A model generated the notes under the pieces. It worked only from the letters and a program-made list of their open reading frames with translations. It was not told the origin of the DNA and did no database searches. 64,000 nt of DNA from Nocardia nova (lineage in GTDB: Bacteria; Actinomycetota; Actinomycetes; Mycobacteriales; Mycobacteriaceae), in NCBI RefSeq assembly GCF_002933465.1, contig NZ_PSZE01000016.1, forward strand, positions 81,774 through 145,773, in the 5' to 3' direction. A program made the position numbers and the translations under genes. Positions 58,386 to 64,000 of this stretch are shown piece by piece; position 1 is the first letter of the stretch; each line of letters opens with the position of its first letter.

Positions 58386-59105
58386 ATGGACGACCACGCG
58401 GTGGCCGCCGAGCTCGCCCGGGAAGCCGGCGAGCTCCTGCTCGAGATTCGTCACCAGGGCGGTGCGGTCGGCGACCGGCGCTCCAACGACCTGCTGCTGA
58501 AGCGGCTCGCGGAGCTGCGGCCCGAGGACGCGGTCCTGTCGGAGGAGAGCCCCGACGACCCGATTCGCCTGTCCCGCAGCCGCGTATGGATCGTCGACCC
58601 CCTCGACGGCACGCGCGAATACGGGCAGCCCCCGCGGCCGGATTGGGCCGTGCACGTTGCGCTGGCGGTGGACGGCCGTGCCGCGATCGGCGCCGTCGCG
58701 CTTCCGGTGCCCGGGTTGGTGCTGGAAACCGGTGCGCCGCCGGTACTCCCGCCCGCCCACGACGGCCCGCCGCGCATCGTCGTCTCCCGCAGCCGCCCAC
58801 CCGCCTGCGTGCACCACCTCACCGCCGCGCTCGGCGCCGAAACCATCCCGATGGGCTCGGCCGGCGCCAAAGCCATGGCGGTCGTGCGCGGTGATGCCGA
58901 CATCTACGCTCATTCCGGCGGCCAATACGAATGGGACTCCTGCGCACCCGTCGCGGTGGCCGCCGCCGCGGGCCTGCACACCTCCCGCCTGGACGGGTCA
59001 CCGTTGATCTACAACCAGCCCGATCCCTACCTGCCGGATCTGCTCATCTGCCGACCCGAGTTGGCGGGCGAAGTCCTGAAAGCTCTGGCCGACTTCGGAA
59101 TCTGA
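58386..59105 (+). CDS. cysQ: CysQ-like 3'(2'),5'-bisphosphate nucleotidase (inositol monophosphatase family)
   Basis: This 239-residue phosphatase contains DAVLSEESPDD, WIVDPLDGTREYG (metal site) and EWDSCAPVAVAAAAGLHTSR (second metal site), the lithium-sensitive phosphatase signature. In mycolata CysQ degrades 3'-phosphoadenosine 5'-phosphate made during sulfation, protecting sulfur metabolism. It starts at ATG 58386, ten bases after the preceding stop. Confidence 0.85.
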   Translation: MDDHAVAAELAREAGELLLEIRHQGGAVGDRRSNDLLLKRLAELRPEDAVLSEESPDDPIRLSRSRVWIVDPLDGTREYGQPPRPDWAVHVALAVDGRAAIGAVALPVPGLVLETGAPPVLPPAHDGPPRIVVSRSRPPACVHHLTAALGAETIPMGSAGAKAMAVVRGDADIYAHSGGQYEWDSCAPVAVAAAAGLHTSRLDGSPLIYNQPDPYLPDLLICRPELAGEVLKALADFGI

Positions 59106-59189
59106 GTGGTGGCGGCCCGGCTCGGCGTCCCCGCCGAAGAGATTCGGGACCGGGCGAGCTGGTTGTGGTGGTGCCGAGGTAGGGCTGCC

Positions 59190-59255
59190 GCGCGCATCTA
59201 CGCCGGAACCAGTGAGGTGATGAAGACGATCATCGCCAAATCACTGGCGCTGTAG
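59190..59255 (+). pseudogene. Acyl-CoA dehydrogenase C-terminal stub
   Basis: ARIYAGTSEVMKTIIAKSLAL followed by a stop is the standard end of acyl-CoA dehydrogenases. Nothing of the rest is present upstream; the preceding 80 bases encode unrelated residues. Confidence 0.6.
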
Positions 59256-59273
59256 GCGCGTTCGGTACACGCA

Positions 59274-59304
59274 CACCCGGCCGCGATGCATCGGCGGCCG
59301 GGTG
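59274..59304. terminator. Hairpin terminator of the bfd-bfr operon
   Basis: CACCCGGCCGC and GCGGCCGGGTG form an 11-bp perfect stem around a nine-base loop, 12 bases past the bacterioferritin stop on the minus strand. Confidence 0.75.
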
Positions 59305-59315
59305 CTGTGATGGCG

Positions 59316-59798
59316 TCAGTCCCCGTCGGGGGTATCGGTGTAGCGCTGCAGATAGAGCTGTTCGCCCAGCGTGCCCAGCAGTTCGAGCTCGGTTTCGAGG
59401 TAGTCGACGTGACTCTCCTCGTCCTCGAGGATCGACTCGAAGATACGGGCGGAGGTGACGTCGCCGCGCGAGCGCATCAGCTCGATGCCGCCGCGCAGCC
59501 GGGTCACGGCCTCCATCTCGATCTCCAGGTCGGCCCGCAGCTGTTCCGGGACGGTCTGGCCGATCCGCAGCGGGTTGAGCTTCTGGTAGTTCGGCAGGCC
59601 TTCGAGGAACAGGATCCGATCGGTGAGGACTTCGGCGTGCTTCATCTCATCGAACGATTCGTGGCGCGTGTGCTTGGCCAGCTTGGGGTAGCCCCAGTTC
59701 TCCTGCATCTTGGCGTGCAGGAAGTACTGATTGATCGCCGTGAGTTCGGCCGTCAACTGCTCGTTGAGCAGCGCGATGATTTCCTTGTCGCCTTCCAT
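59316..59798 (-). CDS. bfr: Bacterioferritin
   Basis: This 160-residue 24-mer iron-storage protein starts at ATG 59798. The heme-ligating Met lies in ESFDEMKHAEVL, and ferroxidase ligands in LTAELTAINQYFLHAKMQ and ILEDEESHVDYLE. It stores iron as ferric mineral in the cytosol. It lies 58 bases downstream of bfd on the same strand, both probably under iron-box control. Confidence 0.95.
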   Translation of the reverse strand: MEGDKEIIALLNEQLTAELTAINQYFLHAKMQENWGYPKLAKHTRHESFDEMKHAEVLTDRILFLEGLPNYQKLNPLRIGQTVPEQLRADLEIEMEAVTRLRGGIELMRSRGDVTSARIFESILEDEESHVDYLETELELLGTLGEQLYLQRYTDTPDGD

Positions 59799-59856
59799 GA
59801 TGTGTGATCGTGGCACAGATCGCAGATCAGCGGAATGAGCGGGGTGCGTGTCGGTG

Positions 59857-60048
59857 TCAGGCAGCGGTCGACTCGGCCGGTGCGTCGATGCGCGCCCGGC
59901 CTATCGCCTCGGCCAATCGGGCGGTGCACGAGCCGCAACCCGGCTTCCAGCCACAAGCCTTCTTGACTTGTCTGGTCGAGCAGGCGCCGGCGGCGACACA
60001 GGTGTGCACGTCTGCTTCGGAGACGGCATTGCAGATGCAGATGTACAC
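59857..60048 (-). CDS. bfd: Bacterioferritin-associated ferredoxin
   Basis: This 63-residue [2Fe-2S] protein starts at ATG 60048. Four cluster Cys residues appear as CICN...STRQVKKACGWKPGCGSC, matching the Bfd pattern. It reduces bacterioferritin to release stored iron. Its expression fits iron starvation, in line with two iron boxes upstream. Confidence 0.93.
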   Translation of the reverse strand: MYICICNAVSEADVHTCVAAGACSTRQVKKACGWKPGCGSCTARLAEAIGRARIDAPAESTAA

Positions 60049-60092
60049 GATCGGCCTCGGATGCTCTGAACGACAATTGCGGGGTCGCTTCG

Positions 60093-60111
60093 GGAGGTAA
60101 GCCTCGCCTAA
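60093..60111 (-). promoter_or_regulatory. IdeR/DtxR-type iron box 1
   Basis: Minus-strand TTAGGCGAGGCTTACCTCC matches 14 of 19 positions of the remembered consensus TTAGGTTAGGCTAACCTAA. It is directly adjacent to box 2. Confidence 0.7.
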
Positions 60112-60130
60112 ACAGGTAACCCTTGCCTAA
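60112..60130 (-). promoter_or_regulatory. IdeR/DtxR-type iron box 2
   Basis: Minus-strand TTAGGCAAGGGTTACCTGT matches 13 of 19 positions of the consensus. The two boxes are contiguous and in the same orientation, with the first base pair of one directly after the other. Confidence 0.65.
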
Positions 60131-60159
60131 GGTAGCATCCGGGTAGCGGGGGTTGTCAA
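60129..60159 (-). promoter_or_regulatory. Promoter of bfd
   Basis: TTGACA (60159-60154 on the minus strand) followed after about 19 bases by TACCTT (60134-60129), which touches iron box 2. IdeR bound with iron would therefore cover the -10/+1 region and repress. Confidence 0.5.
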
Positions 60160-60206
60160 TGGGTCGGCGCGTGCGTCGCGGACATGCTTCCGGCCGGGAC
60201 CAGTGC

Positions 60207-61202
60207 TCACTGCGCGACCGGCTGCTCTCGCTGCGCTCCCGGCTGCCGGAAGGTCCTGCGATAGGCGATCGGCGCGACGCCGAGCTGAGTGCGCAGGTGG
60301 TGGCGCAGCGAGGCGGCGGTGCCCATACCGGCGGCCCGCGCCACCTCGTCGACGGTGAGTGCCGTGGTTTCCAGGAGATGGCGCGCATGGCGCATCCGCT
60401 GGTGCAGGATCCAGGCGCCGGGTGCCGTGCCGGTCTCGGCCTTGAAGCGGCGGGTGAACGTACGCACGCTCATCCGGGCGTGTGCGGCGAGGGTGGTGAG
60501 ATCCAGATCGTCGCTCAGTCGCGCGAGCGCCCACGCCCGGGTCGCGGCGGTGCTTTCCGCGCCCGGATCGGGGACCTGCTGTTCGATGAACTGAGACTGA
60601 CCGCCTTCACGCCACGGCGGCACGACGCAATGGCGGGCGGCCCGGTTCGCGGCCGCGCTGCCGTGGTCGGAGCGCACCAGATGCAGGCACAGATCCACCC
60701 CGGCCGCCAAACCCGCTGCGGTGCAGACATTTCCGTCCTCGACGAACAGCAGATCCTCGTCGAGCAGCACGGCGGGAAACAGGGTGCGAAAGTCCGCCGC
60801 GTATTTCCAGTGGGTGGTGGCGCGGCGGCCGTCGAGGATGCCCGCCGCGCCCAGCACGAACGCGCCGGTGCAGATCGAGACGATGCGCGCCTCGGGCCGG
60901 ATCGACGCCAGCGCGGCCGTCACCGCGGGCGGCAGGACGCCATCGCGGCGCGGGCCCGGCATGGTCGTGCCCGGCACGATCACGGTGTCGGCGCGGGCCA
61001 GCAGGTCGGCGCCGTACTCCGGCGTGACGGCGTAGCCGTTGGTGGATGGGATCGGGGACCGGTCCAGCCCGCAGATCCGCACGTCGTAGAGCGAGGTGCC
61101 GTCGTCGTCGGTGGCCGCGCCCAGGACGGTCGGCGGAATCGTCATATCGAAGCCGACGATGGGCGCCAAGGCCAGGACTGCCACCAGATGCGGATCGGGC
61201 AC
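60207..61202 (-). CDS. GlxA-type AraC-family regulator with DJ-1/PfpI domain
   Basis: This 331-residue regulator has an N-terminal DJ-1/PfpI-like domain (residues about 5-190, ARIVSICTGAFVLGAAGILD with the nucleophile-position Cys) and a C-terminal AraC helix-turn-helix pair (LDLTTLAAHARMSVRTFTRR, TVDEVARAAGMGTAASLRHH). Such proteins regulate amine, glycine-betaine or detoxification genes. It is divergent from the MFS carrier gene, which it likely controls. Confidence 0.9.
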   Translation of the reverse strand: MPDPHLVAVLALAPIVGFDMTIPPTVLGAATDDDGTSLYDVRICGLDRSPIPSTNGYAVTPEYGADLLARADTVIVPGTTMPGPRRDGVLPPAVTAALASIRPEARIVSICTGAFVLGAAGILDGRRATTHWKYAADFRTLFPAVLLDEDLLFVEDGNVCTAAGLAAGVDLCLHLVRSDHGSAAANRAARHCVVPPWREGGQSQFIEQQVPDPGAESTAATRAWALARLSDDLDLTTLAAHARMSVRTFTRRFKAETGTAPGAWILHQRMRHARHLLETTALTVDEVARAAGMGTAASLRHHLRTQLGVAPIAYRRTFRQPGAQREQPVAQ

Positions 61203-61298
61203 GGGCGTCTCCTCACGGCTCCAGGTATGGCTGAATCTTTACGTATTATGGCATTCAGGCCACTCGTCGGCGACCGCCAGATTCGGCACGCTCACACG

Positions 61299-62621
61299 GT
61301 GACCGAAATTCGCTTCACCGACCACATCTCTTCGCCGCCGCCGGAGCCGCCTACGCCCCGATTCGCGCGTCGTCCGCATCCCGCGTGGTTTGTCGCCGCC
61401 GTGGGTTTCGTCGCGCTGCTGGGCGCGGCCGCGTTCCGCTCGGTGCCCAGCGTGCTGATGGATCCGCTGCACGCGGAATTCGGTTGGTCGCACGGCACCA
61501 TCGGCGCCGCAGTATCGGTGAATATGCTGCTGTACGGGTTGATTTCGCCGTTCGCGGCCGCGCTGATGGACCGGTTCGGCATTCGGCTGGTGGTGGCGTG
61601 TGCGTTGCTCCTCGTCGCAGCGGGCAGCGGGCTCACGGTCTTCATGACCCAGCCGTGGCAGTTGATGGCGACGTGGGGGCTGCTGGTCGGCGTCGGCGTG
61701 GGATCGATGTCGATGCCGTTCGTGGCCACCATCACCGGACGCTGGTTCGTCCGGCACCGCGGGCTGGTCACCGGGGTGCTCACCGCGGCCGGCGCCACCG
61801 GGCAGTTGGTGTTCCTGCCTCTCGTCTCGATGCTGGCCCGCGACCACGGCTGGCGGGCCCCGGCGCTGGTCGTCGCCGCGACCGCCCTGGCCGTGGTGCC
61901 GCTGGTGGTGCTGTTCATCCGCGACTTCCCCAGCGATATCGGGCGCACCGCCTACGGGGCCGGCCCCGGCAGCGACGCGGGCCTGCGCACCGCGGCGGCC
62001 GGCGGGGCCGCGCGGGCGCTGACCGTCTTGGCAGCGATCGTGCGCCGGCCCGTATTCTGGCTGTTGGCAGGGGGTTTCGCGATCTGCGGCGCCTCGACCA
62101 ACGGATTGATCGGCACCCATTTCGTCAGTGCCGCGCACGATCACGGCATGCCGCCCACCACCGCGGCCGGGCTGTTGGCCACCGTCGGCATCTTCGACGT
62201 CGCGGGAACGATTGCCTCGGGCTGGCTCACCGACCGCATCGGCTCGCGGTACCTGCTGGCGATGTACTACGCGCTGCGCGGCCTGTCGCTGCTGATTCTG
62301 CCGATGCTGTTCGCTCCCGATGTGCGGCCGAGCATGTGGGTGTTCGTCATCTTCTACGGTCTGGACTGGATCGCGACTGTGCCGCCGACGGTCGCGCTGT
62401 GCCGCGAACGCTTCGGCGCCGACGGGCCGATCGCCTTCGGCTGGGTGTTCGCGTCCCATCAGGTCGGCGCCGCGATCGCCGCTTCCGGGGCCGGCGTCAT
62501 CCGGGACGTACAGGGCAGCTACCAGCCGGCCTGGGTCATCGCCGGAGGTCTGTGCGCGGTGGCGGCGTTGATGTCGCTGAGCATTCGCCAACCGCGTCCG
62601 CGAGAGGCACTGGCGCAGTAG
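61299..62621 (+). CDS. MFS transporter (OxlT/monocarboxylate-like)
   Basis: This 440-residue 12-helix carrier starts at GTG 61299. The first cytoplasmic loop has GLISPFAAALMDRFGIRLVV, the family-typical GxLxDRxGxR. TGLLAT...DRIGSRYLLAMYYALRG gives the second-half copy. Substrate is probably a monocarboxylate or related anion by remembered resemblance. It is divergent from the GlxA-type regulator. The frame upstream (to 60153) and the long antisense frame 61239-63287 are shadows. Confidence 0.88.
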   Translation: MTEIRFTDHISSPPPEPPTPRFARRPHPAWFVAAVGFVALLGAAAFRSVPSVLMDPLHAEFGWSHGTIGAAVSVNMLLYGLISPFAAALMDRFGIRLVVACALLLVAAGSGLTVFMTQPWQLMATWGLLVGVGVGSMSMPFVATITGRWFVRHRGLVTGVLTAAGATGQLVFLPLVSMLARDHGWRAPALVVAATALAVVPLVVLFIRDFPSDIGRTAYGAGPGSDAGLRTAAAGGAARALTVLAAIVRRPVFWLLAGGFAICGASTNGLIGTHFVSAAHDHGMPPTTAAGLLATVGIFDVAGTIASGWLTDRIGSRYLLAMYYALRGLSLLILPMLFAPDVRPSMWVFVIFYGLDWIATVPPTVALCRERFGADGPIAFGWVFASHQVGAAIAASGAGVIRDVQGSYQPAWVIAGGLCAVAALMSLSIRQPRPREALAQ

Positions 62622-62666
62622 AGTTCCAATCCCGGCTCCACCGTTCCCGATGAGGGAGGTCGTGCA

Positions 62667-64000
62667 GTGCCCGTGGTTTCCGTGCCTATCCGGCCCCGGC
62701 TGATTGCCGGGGCGCTGACCGGCGTCGCAGTTCTGTTCGTCGCCTGCGGGTGCGGATCGTCGTCGAAACCCGCGCCCGCGAGCAGCTCGTCCGCCCCGGC
62801 GACCACCTCCCCGGCCCCCGCCGTGCGTCCGGTCGACGAGCCCACGCTGCGCGGCATCGTCGAGTCGGTGGCGCGTCCGGCGTCGGTGCCCGGAGTCGTG
62901 GCGTTCGTCCGCACCGCCGCCGGTGACGTCGGCACCTCCTACGGCACCCGCACCTTCGGCGGCGGCCCGGCGGTCACCGCGGCCGACCACGTGCGCATCG
63001 GATCGCTCACCAAGACCTGGACCGGCACGGTGATCCTGCAACAGGTGCAGGAACACAAACTGGCCCTCGACGATCCGGTCTCGAAGTATCGGACCGATGT
63101 GCCCGGCGGCGCGGCGATCACCATCGCCCAGCTGCTCGATATGCGCAGCGGCCTCTACAACTACAGCGAGACCCGGGAACTCGCCGAGGCCATGGACGCC
63201 GATCCGGGCCGGGTGTGGCAGCCCGACGAGCTGCTCGCCATGGCATACGCGCACCCGCCGTATTTCCCACCGGGACAGGGCTATCACTACTCGAATACCA
63301 ACACGATCCTGCTCGGGCTGATCGCCGAGCAGCTGGACGGCAAACCGCTCGAGCAGATCATGCGGGATCGGCTCTTCGGGCCGCTCGGGCTGACCCAGAG
63401 CTCGTTCCCGGCGCGCACGTCGGCGGCCCTACCCGACCCGCATCCGCAGGGCTACATGTACGGCACCAACGTCTTGACCATGGGATCCCCACCGGCGCTG
63501 CCGCCGGAGATGCAGGCCGAGGCCAAGGCGGGCCGGCTGCTGCCCGGAGATCGGACGGCGGACAATCCGTCGTGGGGCTGGGCGGCGGGTGCCGGCATCT
63601 CCACGGTGGGAGATCTGGCCACCTGGGCCGAGGCGCTCACCGAAGGCAAGGTCCTCGACCCCGACATGCAGAGCAAACGCATGGGTAGTCTGCAAGCGAC
63701 CGATCCGGCCAACCCGCCGGAGGCGCCGCAATACGGTCTCGCCATCGCGAAATTCGGTGCGCTGTACGGGCATACAGGCGAACTTCCGGGCTTCAACACC
63801 TTCGCCGGATCGGATCCGGTGCACAAGGTGACCGTAGTGGTGTGGGCGAACCTCGAACCCACCGCCGCGGGAAGTGCGCCGGCGAGTGAGATCGCCAAGC
63901 AGATCATCGAGCATCTGTCCGGGTCGGGCGCACTGCCCGCCGGATCGGCGACCACCTCGCCCGGCACGACGGGCACGGCCACGGGAACCCCCGCCACGCC
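62667..64000 (+). CDS. Serine beta-lactamase-like/D-Ala-D-Ala carboxypeptidase lipoprotein, 3' end outside window
   Basis: The frame from GTG 62667 (seven bases after GGGAGG) is open to the window end, 444 codons. It starts with a signal peptide ending VLFVAC, a loose lipobox, then a Pro/Ser/Ala linker. The class C-type catalytic motifs are present: SxxK in GSLTKTW, YxN in YHYSNTN and HxG in YGHTGELPGF. It probably acts outside the membrane on peptidoglycan peptides or esters. A Thr/Ala/Gly-rich tail is running off the window. Confidence 0.9.
   Translation, partial: MPVVSVPIRPRLIAGALTGVAVLFVACGCGSSSKPAPASSSSAPATTSPAPAVRPVDEPTLRGIVESVARPASVPGVVAFVRTAAGDVGTSYGTRTFGGGPAVTAADHVRIGSLTKTWTGTVILQQVQEHKLALDDPVSKYRTDVPGGAAITIAQLLDMRSGLYNYSETRELAEAMDADPGRVWQPDELLAMAYAHPPYFPPGQGYHYSNTNTILLGLIAEQLDGKPLEQIMRDRLFGPLGLTQSSFPARTSAALPDPHPQGYMYGTNVLTMGSPPALPPEMQAEAKAGRLLPGDRTADNPSWGWAAGAGISTVGDLATWAEALTEGKVLDPDMQSKRMGSLQATDPANPPEAPQYGLAIAKFGALYGHTGELPGFNTFAGSDPVHKVTVVVWANLEPTAAGSAPASEIAKQIIEHLSGSGALPAGSATTSPGTTGTATGTPAT

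Noticed and set aside
61239..63287. 682-codon minus-strand frame under the MFS and beta-lactamase-like genes
   Set aside because: The opposite-strand genes have full catalytic or membrane motifs; this frame is Gln/Arg/Gly-rich with none.
1..64000. CRISPR array or prophage
   Set aside because: No repeated-spacer pattern, integrase or phage structural gene was recognised anywhere in the window.

Overview
The window looks like chromosome from a mycolic-acid-containing actinomycete, most likely Nocardia or a close relative. Base composition is very GC-rich and start codons are mixed ATG/GTG. Lineage markers are an arabinosyltransferase of the Emb family (53238-56498), a cyclopropane/mycolic acid methyltransferase (7573-8475), a wax-ester synthase/diacylglycerol acyltransferase (1-1263), a secretory LIP-type lipase (13542-14924) and IdeR-type iron boxes (60093-60130). 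I saw no rRNA, tRNA or CRISPR array.

Layout. 0-4.7 kb: a tight plus-strand lipid/isoprenoid operon (WS/DGAT, small membrane protein, SDR, a membrane-anchored protein resembling linalool dehydratase/isomerase, and a 40-residue protein). 4.8-7.2 kb: a gene graveyard with remnants of a phytoene-desaturase-like FAD enzyme, a carboxylic acid reductase, a 4,5-dihydroxyphthalate decarboxylase-like protein, a NusG-like KOW domain and an XRE helix-turn-helix. 7.5-15 kb: mycolic acid methyltransferase, a divergent regulator/aldo-keto reductase pair, an IS5 stub fused to an alcohol dehydrogenase stub, a MetE-like protein, a disordered protein and a secreted lipase. 15.2-22.7 kb: IS256 and DUF427 stubs, then a sugar-catabolic operon (GH43-like, fucose/D-arabinose isomerase-like, a kinase pseudogene, GH172/DUF2961, zinc polyol dehydrogenase, second FGGY kinase with a frameshifted tail). 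The enzyme set would suit salvage of a D-arabinose-containing glycan.

22.8-28.9 kb: an XRE regulator/CYTH-protein pair with palindromic sites, several tiny ORFs, a secreted protein, a cold-shock-like protein, then an apparently orphan arginyl-tRNA synthetase and a NUDIX hydrolase. Each of the last two is preceded by a copy of the same 45-nt hairpin element. 28.9-31.5 kb: DhaK/DhaL plus MFS and APC transporter remnants. 31.6-33.4 kb: small secreted and membrane proteins and a permuted papain-like protein. 33.5-36.7 kb: a carbohydrate ABC importer whose permease start region has been tandemly duplicated in 69-bp units. 37.4-39.9 kb: an ArsR regulator between two SRPBCC proteins, with two identical-arm operators, then a ComB-like phosphatase. 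41.7-47.4 kb: an acyl-CoA ligase, a TetR regulator with a clear promoter/operator, and a 989-residue SRPBCC-thiolase-crotonase fusion. 47.5-51.9 kb: an FAD-linked oxidase and an AfsR/SARP-type NB-ARC regulator. 52-64 kb: Mut7-C nuclease, Emb, a frameshifted hemerythrin, a TetR regulator, CysQ, bacterioferritin and its ferredoxin under iron boxes, a GlxA-type regulator, an MFS carrier and a serine beta-lactamase-like lipoprotein that runs off the window.

Many stubs (transporters, dehydrogenases, transposases, SDRs) lie between intact operons. This is an accessory region undergoing gene decay rather than core chromosome. All assignments rest on reading the sequence and remembered family features; no database search was run.
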